DNA of 64,000 bases, taken from contig NC_092583.1 in NCBI RefSeq assembly GCF_037975245.1, forward strand, positions 17,816,764-17,880,763. Reading direction: 5' to 3'. Position 1 is the first letter of the stretch; each line of letters begins with the position of its first letter. The translations under genes were made by a program, and so were the position numbers. Source of the stretch: Apostichopus japonicus. Taxonomy: Eukaryota; Echinodermata; Holothuroidea; Aspidochirotida; Stichopodidae. The notes under the pieces were generated by a model, which was not told where the DNA came from, did not search any database, and saw only the letters and a program-made list of their open reading frames with translations. This document shows, piece after piece, positions 37,352-49,600 of this stretch.

Positions 37352-38997
37352 ATGGGGAAAACTGGTAAGCTACCCTATCATATTCCAGATTGGAAAACAT
37401 GGAAAGTTGAAGATGTTCCAGAACTAATGTCGCTCAAGCAAAGGCTTGCTGCGAAAGGACTGAAGGACCCGTGGATTCGGTAAGGCCTGCCTAACAACAC
37501 TAACTAAGTTAGTCCTAGCCTATGCCTTACTGTAACAATGTAGCCTAGGCTAGATTACCAATATCAGTTTGTCCAATTGCTTGATTAAATTTGTATGTAG
37601 AATACCGTAGTTTTGGGTGTTCCCTTAAATTTGTGTACTGTGTTTTACACATTTAGCTGCACGATAGGCAATGTATTTGCTGTGTTCATTAGTCAAGTTG
37701 TAATCACTTTTTCAATGGCAATTTTCAAAAGCCTTAACAGAAAGGCCAAAATTCATTATTATTGCACCCATTTACTAGTGGTATTATACAATAAACTTCA
37801 ATGCATGCATGAAGTTATGGAAAGTTTTCCTTACTAGGTGCAGTTTGAAGTATAAGTCTTTCAATTTTCAGCAGAATTTGATCAAACCATCAGTGAAATC
37901 ACACAACTATACAGCTGAGCAACATCAGTGAGATCCAGATCACTGCTATCCTTTAAAGAACATTAATGCCCCCTATTCAAGACCGGAAAGGATGTATGTA
38001 TGTATACACATGTATCTGTGTATGTATGCATAATGAAGTATAAAACCATTTAGGCTAGACCAAGTAGTGTTACCAGACTTGCTAAGGCTCTGTTAGCTCA
38101 ATCTGCTAGTAACATGTGCCGGATGGTTGTCCAAATCTCTCCAGTTTGATACATGTCACTAAACATGGCCATTGTATAAGTTGGCAGAGGATTTACAGAA
38201 AGTCTGACAACTGCAATTGGTCCACCAGATGACATATTATAGCCTAAAGTGAATGATGCCCTAACTCCTGATAAAAGTGAATATTGCAGTCTCATAAACA
38301 ATAGCACATAGCTTTCATGTCCAGATTTGAACTGTATTATGGTGTGAGAGGTTGAGTTATACTGTCACTGCCCATTAGCTTGTTATACTTGGGAGTTGAG
38401 TTAGAAGCCATCAATGGACATGCTTTTTGTGAGATCCAGTTATACTTAACTATGAATCACTCCATACATGCCAACAAGTGAGGAAGGCTGATAATTCAAA
38501 TTTGTATAAAGCATGATTTCACGGCCAACTAGAGGTTTGCAAGCATTCCTCAGCTGATGCAAATATTTGTAAGATATTGCATCAATTCAAATTCCCAGTC
38601 ACAACAAAACTGACAGTACGTGTTGTAATGCAAAAACTATGCTTTATTAGAGCTTCCCATATTTCTTTCTTTAAAAGAATGTTAAAATCTGCAATTATAA
38701 CAAATTCATTGCTTTGAGATATTCATGTAATAGCTTGAAAACTTGATAGATGAAAAATAAATAAAAACTATTTCACAGCACAGATTTATTGTAGGTCAGC
38801 TCACATTTTGAACATAAGTAATCAATCAGCCTATCTCATTTTCTTATAGGAATGAAGTGTGGAGATTTCAGCCAGGAATGGGAAAGATGCCGTGGTATAA
38901 GTTAGTTTTCAAAGGCTTTGGATTGGGTGCTGGAGCCTTCATCATTGCTGTTGGACTTGAGAAATTATTTTGGAAAGATGATGACCATGGTCATTAA
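37352..38997 (+). CDS. NDUFB3: NADH dehydrogenase [ubiquinone] 1 beta subcomplex subunit 3 (B12), two exons, 91 residues
   Basis: Exons 37352-37479 and 38850-38997 join (phase 2) to 276 nt; the donor is GTAAGG and the acceptor CTTATAG. The family signature is clear: PDWKTWKVEDVPEL, then KQRLAAKGLKDPWIRNEVWR, a single membrane segment (GFGLGAGAFIIAVGLEKLF) and a short Asp/His-rich tail (KDDDHGH). Vertebrate NDUFB3 is about 98 residues. It is an accessory subunit of the membrane arm of mitochondrial complex I. The start is the first ATG in frame (GCGAAAGATGG). An AATAAA at 39369-39374 could serve as the polyadenylation signal. The 1.4-kb intron has no recognised gene; a weak tRNA-like stretch near 38090 was not accepted. 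Confidence 0.93.
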
Positions 38998-41304
38998 TGA
39001 GTGTGCTTGTAACCTCTCAAGACTTGAAAGACTATTAGAGAAAATGTTTATGAATTGAAATTTGCTGCTCTGCTCAGAGTTCACAGGCGTACGATAGAGC
39101 GATGGAAATATTCAGCACCTTGGAAATCCACAGGAAATCTCCTCCCCGTCTTCATCGTAGAAGAGAATAGTTCCTGTGTCCAATCCAAACAGAGAGACTA
39201 AGCTTACAGGCAATGCTTATGTACCAAACCATTCTCGGCTATAATGTATACGTGGCTTACTATGAAATTATGAAAGGATCTCCAGCCACTGGCAGCCAGT
39301 TTGACAATGTCATTAAGAGATATATCATATATATATTAATACATATGTATGTAAGATAATGGAAAGCAAATAAATGTAGTCTTCTACTGTACCATGCCAT
39401 ACTTTGAAGAAAAACTGCAAGTGATGGTGAAACTTGAGGTTGAATGCTTCTCACATGTGTCTTGGTCAAACCATTGAGATATATTCAAGCATATTGTATT
39501 TCAATTACTTCTTAAGCTGCAACTATGACACACATGAGAGTAGCATGTTTTTGTATTTAACTTGCAACCTCTATTAAACAAAGTCTTGTATAGCACTTGA
39601 ACTTATGTCTGTCATGTTCACATGGCTTAATGGAAGAAATCTCTGTTTTATCATGTTTTATCAAGCCAAATATCTTAATGCCAATTTGTGATGTTTAAGT
39701 GCTAGGAATAACAAGAAGTGTTAAGATATGTCACTTGTGGCTTTAATGCCACCCTCAGAGCTGCAAGTTGCTTAATTGAGACAATTATCTTATAATTGTC
39801 TTGGAGTAATTTTGATGATTAGAATGTGTCTGTTTTGGTATGCTTAAGTTGTAGCAGTAATGTTAATCTTTAAATTTGACATTAAATGACTGATTTATTG
39901 CCTATCTAAGAGCAGTCATCTTATCTATATAAAAGCTAAGAGACTATCTAAGAGCAGTTAAAGTATGTTATCTTAGATCTTACTTTCTGTGGATTTTCAA
40001 AGGCTTTTTGAAAACAAAAGAAATGAAAGGAACACTTTTAGCTATATCTCTTGATGTTTTCTTTTATTCTCCCAACAATTTCAAGATAATTGAGTGACAA
40101 AAAAATTAGCACAACATAAATCTGACAGCAGCAAAACAAAAGTTTTTGTGCATGAAAGAAAGAATAACAATTTGATAAATATCCTTTTAAATTATGCAAA
40201 ATCTTTTATTGCTGCTTTTAACAGATACAGTAGGTAGAAGATACATTGTTTTGAATATATGTACAATAACATCAAACTAAGTTTTTGTTATCTCAACTGA
40301 TAAATCCTATGGATGATGTAAAAAACAGCATCTGATACCTTTGTTGGAATTATTTTGGTAAGGCATGAAGAGGTTATAAGTAATAAAGGGTTAAAGAATA
40401 TTCTGATCAAAAGGGTCAGAGGCCATCAAGATGCATCTCACACATGATACCTTCCTTGATTAACTGGTATCCTTTTGTGTAATGGATTGGCAAAGCAAAA
40501 TATTGCTTTTCCGAAATAATGACCTGCCAAATATATGAGCACAAGTTAATAACTTGTAGATATATCAAAATTAGTATTTACTTACAATACTACACACCAA
40601 AACAATGAGAGGCCAAAGTTCTTTAATATTTCACAAGCCAGTATGGCTAGAATGGCAAACTGGACCTTTTAACATTGCACTCCATTGAACAATGCACTAG
40701 TTCCTTCAGTGATGAAGGGCGAATCTGTGAGAAAAGGATTGAGTTAGTATAATGGCAGTATTCAAACAACCCAATGCTTTAAGCAATACAGTAAAACTGT
40801 CAAAGTATTTCAGCACTTAATTCTAAAACAGCCAAACCAATCCAGCCCAAGCAACAAGTCAAGAGATCTAAAAATAAACGCAAAGTTAAATTTAATTTAT
40901 CTGACCCTGATCCATGTCAGAGGATTCAAAACTTTTCAGTTGTGACCACCCCCTTTCCCTGGCTATTTTTTAGTAACTAAAGGTGGTTTAATGAAATGCA
41001 AAATGTGGATTATGGCAGTAGGCATCTTACAAGTTCTGTGTAATATACTATTCATTTTACAGGTGTTGACATTCTGCCACTGCTTACATTAAATCTATAG
41101 TTTGATGACATCTACTCATGAAGGACCAATGTTAGTACTTGATTTTTATGTTAACCTGGCTTTAGAGAATTCATTTAACTCTAATCATTGAGCAATATTG
41201 ATCAACAGTGCTAGGTCATTTAAACTGTGTTGGAACCAACCTAGAAGTGACTAACCTCTAAGTGGTATCAATTCCTTACATAACTTCCTACATGAAGACT
41301 TTAG
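38998..41304. other. intergenic, 3' of NDUFB3
   Basis: AT-rich sequence with no coding signal after the NDUFB3 3' end. It separates two convergently transcribed genes (NDUFB3 on plus, hyccin on minus). Confidence 0.4.
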
Positions 41305-41690
41305 AAACTTTAAGTCTGTTATCTAGGCCCACCCTCCAACATATACTTTAAGTCTGTTATCTAGGCCCACCCTCCAACATAAACTTTAAGTCTGCTATCT
41401 AGGCCCACCCTCCAACATAAACTTAAAGTCTGGTATCTAGGCCCAAACTCCAACATATACTTTAAGTCTGATATCTAGGCCCATCCTCCAACATAAACTT
41501 AAAGTCTGGTATCTAGGCCCACCCTCCAACATATACTTTAAGTCTGATATCTAGGCCCATCCTCCAACATAAACTTAAAGTCTGGTATCTAGGCCCACCC
41601 TCCAACATATACTTTAAGTCTGTTATCTAGGCCCACCCTCCAACATGTACTTTAAGTCTGTTATCTAGGCCCACACTCCAACATATACTT
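41305..41690. repeat. 38-bp tandem repeat, about 10 copies
   Basis: The unit is actttaagtctgttatctag followed by gcccaccctccaacatat. Copies alternate between tttaagtctg(t/a)tatc and ttaaagtctggtatc forms. Confidence 0.95.
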
Positions 41691-42917
41691 TTTAAAGTTT
41701 AGATAAACCAATGATATAGTTCCACCTTTTTTGTATATTAAAACAATTCAAAATAAACAAATGCTTCAATTAATCAGAATTTTACAGTTTACAATAGATA
41801 ATAGAAGTCTTTTTAAGAGTAACAAATGTCACATTTTTACAAATGTTTGACATTTGCTGCCGTTTATCTAAAATAATGTCAGGTGCATAGAAAAAAAGCT
41901 CTCTGGAAAGACTTTTTTCATGAAAGAAAAGAATTTAAAACGCATTGACTTTCATTAACCTTCGATTTAAATTGACATATTAATATCACTATATAGTCAT
42001 AAGAAAAATCTTTATCTTTTGGATGAAACGATTTTCATTTGACTGATTAAACAATCATGGTGTCTATCACACCGTAGTAACTTTAAAGGTAGGTTCCTGG
42101 TTATTATCACAATAATCTAATTAGCCTTGGTAAAGGTAATGTGAATAATCCATAATTATGTTGAACTTACGAATGTTCAACATAATTGCTTAGATATGAT
42201 ACATATTTCATTAATTAATTTTAATGAGGAGGACAAGGACAAACTGAAAGGGATGGGCATGAAATTGATCTTGCATTATGCAATACAGCAGTGGAAAATG
42301 TAAATATAACCAAAGTAGTTAAACATGCACATTGTCGACCTGCAACGCTTAAATATCACAAGTACAGTAGACTCCATATATACTAAATCAACTATTCCTT
42401 GGTTCTTCTTTCAATCATTCAGAGAGGTCATTGTTTCAGTTGATTCATGGTTGAATAAAACACATGGCTCCAATAATATAGGGTTTTGCGGATGGCTTTA
42501 ATAGGGTTTTAAAATAATTTTTTGGGATACTCATGGGCAGCATTTTACCCACCTGTGGGTTAAGAAAGTACAATCAATTCAGTCACTTTTCAAGGTGTTT
42601 GTTGATCTATCCCACCCTACTCTATTTAAACATGGCTTACACTTTGAGCTTAAAAATTTTCCTGCAATAAATTGTGTGGTCAGTTAAAGACTAATTCAGG
42701 AGTCTGGTTTATCTACATATATGTGGAGATTAGAATCAGAGGACAGTAATAACTAGGTCACATAGTAACTACATACCATTACTTATCATTATTAAATACA
42801 TTATTTATCATTATATAAACATTTGCTTCTGAAAAGTGTTAAAAACTGAAATTGTACAAACATGTTGAATTATTTTTTGGAGCTGCTTTCTCATATTCCC
42901 CTCTGTAAAATGCATCT
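41691..42917. other. no supported gene
   Basis: AT-rich intergenic sequence, 3' of hyccin. Nothing organised was recognised. Confidence 0.4.
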
Positions 42918-43467
42918 CTATGTCATACCTGACTGCTGGCTGGAACCATATAGTCATAGCATGCATATCCAGATCATACCTGACTGCTGGCTGGAACCAT
43001 ATAGTCATAGCATGCATTTCCATGTCATACCTGACTACTGGCTGGAACCATATAGTCATAGCATGCATCTCCATGTCATACCTGACTGCTGGCTGGAACC
43101 ATATAGTCATAGCATGCATATCCAGATCATACCTGACTGCTGGCTGGAACCATATAGTCATAGCATGCATCTCCATGTCATACCTGACTGCTGGCTGGAA
43201 CCATATAGTCATAGCATGCATATCCAGATCATACCTGACTGCTGGCTGGAACCATATAGTCATAGCATGCATCTCCATGTCATACCTGACTGCTGGCTGG
43301 AACCATATAGTCATAGCATGCATCTCCATGTCATACCTGACTGCTGGCTGGAACCATATAGTCATAGCATGCATCTCCATGTCATACCTGACTGCTGGCT
43401 GGAACCATATAGTCATAGCATGCATCTCCATGTCATACCTGACTGCTGGCTGGAACCATATAGTTAT
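42918..43467. repeat. 51-bp tandem repeat, 11 copies
   Basis: The unit contains ctgactgctggctggaacca, tatagtcatagcatgcat and a variable (c/a)tccatgtcat or atccagatcat. The period is a multiple of 3, so open frames persist on both strands (for example SHSMHLHVIPDCWLEPY on plus). I take these as by-products. It lies just beyond the hyccin stop codon. Confidence 0.95.
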
Positions 43468-43673
43468 TGCCTGACCTTTCACTCTGTTGATTAGCACTGT
43501 ACATAACACAGAATTGTTTCACACTTGTTGATATTACAGACTTCATAGACTGCAGATATCCTCATATGATGATTCTATGTTGAGAAGATCACCAATCTGA
43601 AGAACACCTTTAAGCTAACTAAGTATGAGGATATCATAGTTTATAGTTATTCATTTCAGGCAAACAAATAAAT

Positions 43674-46600
43674 TCAGAAACTTGTTTCGATACTAGAGAG
43701 ATTGAGTTCCAGATTTTCCTTCATCCTCCCTTTCATTCTATCATCTGATGATCTGACATTTTCTCCATTACCAATGAGGAGAGAATTACTTGTCATGTGT
43801 TCCTGGTGATTGCCAGTATCTTTTCCGTTTTTGCTGACATTTTTTGCTGAGTTCTTGTCATCATTATTTGATGCACCAACTTTTCGCTCTTCTCTGTTGA
43901 CGGATCCATGCCCTTTGCCCTGTAACTTATGCCTCTGATTGTTGGCTACCACCAATCTGTGCATACTGTCTGTTTGTTTTCCATTCTGCACCGTGTCTGT
44001 TCCATCTGTGGTGGGGATTGTGCTAATGCTCTCTATTGTCACTGTTATTGTCGTGATTTCTGCAAACAAGTTGTTGAGAAATAGTTTTAAAGACTTGCAT
44101 CAAATAGTTTACTGGAATGAGTAAATTTCAATCAACCTTAACACTAAATAACAGTTTCAAGATAGGAATACCCAATCCTATCATCTTCTTAGCATAAAGT
44201 GCATATATTTTGGCAGGTCTCTGGTTACTTACACCTACCGACCTGTTTAATGTAAGAGATGCTTTTCATGTGTATAGACCTACAGAACTTTCTTGTTTAT
44301 TCTGTAAAGAGTAGTGTATGCTCAACAACACCTAGGGTTACCATATTTTATTAAAGGTTGTCTTGCCAAACACCTAGGGTTACCATATTTTACTTCAGGT
44401 TGTCTTGCCAAACACCAAGGGTTACCATAGTATATTTAAGGTTGTCTTACCAAACACCTATGGTTACCATATTTTATCTAAGGTTGTCTTGCCAAACACC
44501 TAGGGTTACCATATTTTACTTAAGGTTGTCTTACCAAACACCTATGGTTACCATATTTTATCTAAGGTTGTCTTGCCAAACACCTAGGGTTACCATATTT
44601 TATTGAAAGTTGTCTTGCCAAACACCTAAGCTTACCATATTTTATCTAAGGTTGTCTTGCCATATACCTAGGGTTACCATATTTTACTTAAGGTTGTCTT
44701 GCCAAACACCTAGGGTTACCATATTTTATTTAAGGTTGTCTTGCCATATACCTAGGGTTACCATATTTTACTTAAGGTTGTCTTGCCAAACACCTAGGGT
44801 TACCATATTTTATTCAAGGTTTTCTTGCCAAACACCTAGGGTTACCATATTTTATTTAAGGTTGACTTGCCAAACACCTAGGGTTACCATATTTTATCTA
44901 TGGTTGTCCTGCCAAACACCTATGGTTACCATATTTTATTAAAGTTTGTCCTGTTGTACATAGGATTAGGAACAAAAATGTCCTTCCCATCAACAATGGT
45001 AAGTAGTCAATAACTGTAGATTTCAATGTTATTTTATGCCACACAATTTCATAAACATAAGTGGTCGCTGAAGTATAGGAACAAGTGCTGTCCAAGAAAT
45101 GTTATCATACACTACCTGGCACTCCCACCCTCCCATCACAATTACTTTTAGTCGATGGCTGTCAAATAAAATATACAGTACAGTGATGTAAATTGATATC
45201 ACATGCAAGTAATGCATTTGACATCAATTAACTTGCATACTGTTAACACTGTGTACTATATGATTACATAATACCATGCATACACATACTATGCACTGCT
45301 GTACAATCAATAATCAGACTCCTGTAATAAGTTCTTTCATAATACATGCACAAACATAAAATGTTGGCTAGTACTACAAAGACTCTCCGAAAGAATCTCT
45401 TATGAGCTTGAAATCTTCTAATTTATGCGGGTAAATTTATCAGAAAGTCATTTTTCTCTAAATCACTTGCCAAAGTTAAGAAATTTACACAAGTAAATCC
45501 TCTCCAACACAGCTGTCATTGCTTCATGATACCTGCATTTGTATGTATCATATAACGACAATGACACTCACATTCATTTTCTGAACACTCAATTAACTGT
45601 GAAATGTTGTATCAAGGGATATATGACATGGCCCTAATAAAACTATTTCTGCCATTGTATGATCCCTTTCAGGATCTAGTAAACCAAGCTTAAGAGGTTA
45701 TGAGAGGAGATTCTGATCACAGCAAGATGTGGTACAATGATCACTGCATGAACAAATATGCTATATTTAAACAATATCCAAACAGTAAAACCACACCTGG
45801 CAGCCCATCAACAGAAAAACAAAGCACAAGAGAAAAGATGCAGTCAAAGAACTTAACAAACAGACAATTCATCCTCTCTAAAACACACGTCTCCTTCACT
45901 ACAAACAGTTACGAAACCCCATGCATATTCAAACATGACATATTGACACAAAGTTTTCAGTTGTTTAACCAGGAGCATTCATAAGCTAATGAGCTTGTTA
46001 ACAATTATAATCTATAACATGGAACATGGCTTTCTGATGAACTGGGCTAGAAAAAGTGACATTGAGTTTAGAATTTCCTTCTACAGTGATCAACATAATA
46101 GTAGAATGCAACAGTCCAATATGGCCTGAAGACAAATGTTTGCTGTTTTAGCTGCTGTTGGGTCATGTACTGTGGGTGGAAAGGATGCTGGAGGAGGGGG
46201 GGGGGGGGGTTGGCATGACAGCAAACTTGAAGGTTACTAAGGCAACTTGTTTATTCCAAACCATGGTAAAATCTACAGAGTTTCCTTGTTACTATCATTC
46301 ATTAGTAAGAATATTCCAGTTATAGGACGTACTCTTTGGGTATCTGAGTATGACATGTGCAATTAATACACCATGTATAATATGACGTGCACTGGCTTAA
46401 TCATTGTACGTAGTATTTCAAGGTAACATATGTGGTACTGCATGTACAATGTACTTCTGGTCAGCGATGAAGACTGCATGGACAATATACTTCTGGTCAG
46501 CGATGAAGACTGCATGTACAATATACTTCTGGTCAGCGATGAAGACTACATGTACAATATACTTCTGGTCAGCGATGAAGACTGCATGGACAATATACTT

Positions 46601-49600
46601 CTGGTCAGCGATGAAGACTGCATGTACAATATACTTCTGGTCAGCGATGAAGACTGCATGGACAATATACTTCTGGTCAGCGATGAAGACTGCTTGGACA
46701 ATATACTTCTGGTCAGCGATGAAGACTGCATGTACAATATACTTCTGGTCAGCGATGAAGACTGCATGGACAATATACTTCTGGTCAGCGATGAAGACTA
46801 CATGGACAATATACTTCTGGTCAGCGATGAAGACTGCATGTACCATATATTTCTGGTCAGCGATGAAGACTTCATGGACAATATACTTCTGGTCAGCGAT
46901 GAAGACTACATGTACAATATACTTCTGGTCAGCGATGAAGACTGCATGGACAATATACTTCTGGTCAGCGAGGAAGAGGCTACATTAGCTTTGAGTAAGC
47001 AAGCCTGATATGAATGAGCTATCATTACCTGATATTTAATCCCAAACAGAGACCATGGGGATGGGGAGAGGCTGTCATTACCTGATACTTAAGCACAGAG
47101 ACCATGGGAATGGGGTGAGGCTTTAATTACCTGATACTTAAGCACAGAGACCATGGGGATGGGGAGAGGCTGTCATTACCTGATACTTAAGCACAGAGAT
47201 CAAGGGGTTGGGGAAAGGCTTCCATTACCTTATATTTTATCCCCAACAGAGATCACAGGGACATGGATGGGCTTGTCACAAATCCATGCTGTCAGATGTC
47301 ATGTGATTACTGCTATTAATGAGTGCAGTGGTACAAGTGATATATACTGCATGTTTGAAACATTTGATGACTTAAGTAGATGAAGAGCCTAGTGTCAGAT
47401 TCAGAATCCTACCAGATAAGAGATTCAGTATGATACCAGATCATATTTGTGCTAGCCATTTTCCTGTTCTTTTCTCTTCATTAATGATAACTTGGATATT
47501 GAAGTCCTAATGTTGTGTTACTTAAGACTTCAATTCCATTATACAAGGATATAACTTACAACCAAACCCAACATAAACAGAAAGAAGTCTTCAAGTAGGT
47601 GGGTATGAATAACCCATAAATGAAAATGGTACCTTTGCTTGAAGACTGTTCATGTCACAAACCAGCTCTCAATTATCATAAATTAGGACTTTTAATAATA
47701 CAGAGGATGCAAACACACAGCAGATAGCATTGTGCAGACATAGCAATGCAAACAAACCCTACCTCACTGAGGTGGAAGGAAGCAACCATAGAGAACTCTT
47801 AATGAAAAGCAAACTTATTTTCCATCTTTCCAAATTTAGAAGATGAAATACAAAGCACACAGTGAGGGGTAAAAAAGCACTACTGCAAGGTATGGCCGGT
47901 GGGTGGAGAGAGGTGGGGGGCATAGTCACAATAAGAGCATCTTGCAACACAGAGTAGCGTTGACAATATGAGCAGCAAGACCGCATAGCCTCAACAGTAA
48001 GTTAACAGTATGCACAAATATGCAATATTGACAAAGTTTATTACAGAGGAGGAAATGTTCAAGCAATGGGGAGGATGGCCAGAGATGAGAAGTAACTTAC
48101 CAGTAGGCAGAGAATCGGACCATAGAAGGTAGAGTAAAAAAATTATTACAATGTAACATGAAGGTTGTAGTTAACCATTTAAGAAATAACAGATGACATA
48201 AAAAAAATAGTAATAATAAACAAATTACCCTGGAAACTACAATATAAATGAACAGAACAGTTAAGATGTTAAAAGAGCATAATGTATTTCAAATAAAGCT
48301 TATTGTAATTTCAGCTAGAGATTCTGATTTGCTAAAACCAGACAAACCTATAGCAACTCTAGTAAGAGACACTCATTGCTACAACTATTCAATTTTATTG
48401 TGGCTCTGTTGAGTTAAAATTCACCGCTGTAACTCTACGACCTGCATGCAACTCTAAACAGAGACTCAACAGCTATCTCTATACGAAAGTACGGCATGCG
48501 AACCAGAGACACTCACTGCTAACTATATACAAAAGAAGGGCAATGCTAACCAGAGACACTCACTGCTAACTATATACAAAGGAAGGGCAGTGCTAACCAG
48601 AGACACTCACTGCTAACTATATACAAAAGAAGGGCAGTGCTAACCAGAGACACTCACTGCTAACTAACTATATACAAAAGAAGGGCAGTGCTAACCAGAG
48701 ACACTCACTGCTAACTATATACAAAGGAAGGGCAGTGCTAACCAGAGACACTCACTGCTAACTATATACAAAGGAAGGGCAGTGCTAACCAGAGACACTC
48801 ACTGCTAACTATATACAAAAGAAGGGCAGTGCTAACCAGAGACACTCACTGCTAACTAGATACAAAAGAAGGGCGATGCTAACCAGAGACACTCACTGCT
48901 AACTAGATACAAAAAAAGGGCAATGCTAACCAGAGACACTCACTGCTAACTATACAAAAGAAGGGCAATGCTAACCAGAGACACTCACTGCTAACTATAT
49001 ACAAAAGAAGGGCAGTGTTAACCAGAGACACTCACTGCTAACTATATACAAAAGAAGGGCAATGCTAACCAGAGACACTCACTGCTAACTATATACAAAA
49101 GAAGGGCAGTGCTAACCAGAGACACTCACTGCTAACTATATACAAAAGAAGGGCAGTGCTAACCAGAGACACTCACTGCTAACTATATACAAAGGAAGGG
49201 CAGTGCTAACCAGAGACACTCACTGCTAACTATATACAAAAGAAGGGCAGTGCTAACCAGAGACACTCACTGCTAACTAGATACAAAAGAAGGGCGATGC
49301 TAACCAGAGACACTCACTGCTAACTAGATACAAAAAAAGGGCAATGCTAACCAGAGACACTCACTGCTAACTATACAAAAGAAGGGCAATGCTAACCAGA
49401 GACACTCACTGCTAACTATATACAAAAGAAGGGCAGTGTTAACCAGAGACACTCACTGCTAACTATATACAAAAGAAGGGCAATGCTAACCAGAGACACT
49501 CACTGCTAACTATATACAAAAGAAGGGCAATACTAACCAGAGACACTCACTGCTAACTATACAAAAGAAGGGCAATGCTAACCAGAGACACTCACTGCTA

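Noticed and set aside
38088..38165. Possible tRNA-like stretch in the NDUFB3 intron (gttagctcaatctgctagta)
   Set aside because: A-box resemblance only; the B box is poor and no cloverleaf can be drawn.
42811..43509. Open frames of about 180-230 codons on both strands
   Set aside because: By-products of the 51-bp tandem repeat, whose period is a multiple of three and which lacks stops.
44358..44942. Plus-strand frames of 82 and 110 codons
   Set aside because: Translations of the 42-bp repeat, antisense to a hyccin intron.
44330..44945. Interstitial telomere repeat (agggtta motif)
   Set aside because: The agggtta occurs once per 42-bp unit, not as tandem TTAGGG.
45700..45984. 94-codon plus-strand frame
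   Set aside because: No family resemblance, no splice context and antisense inside a hyccin intron; compatible with chance.
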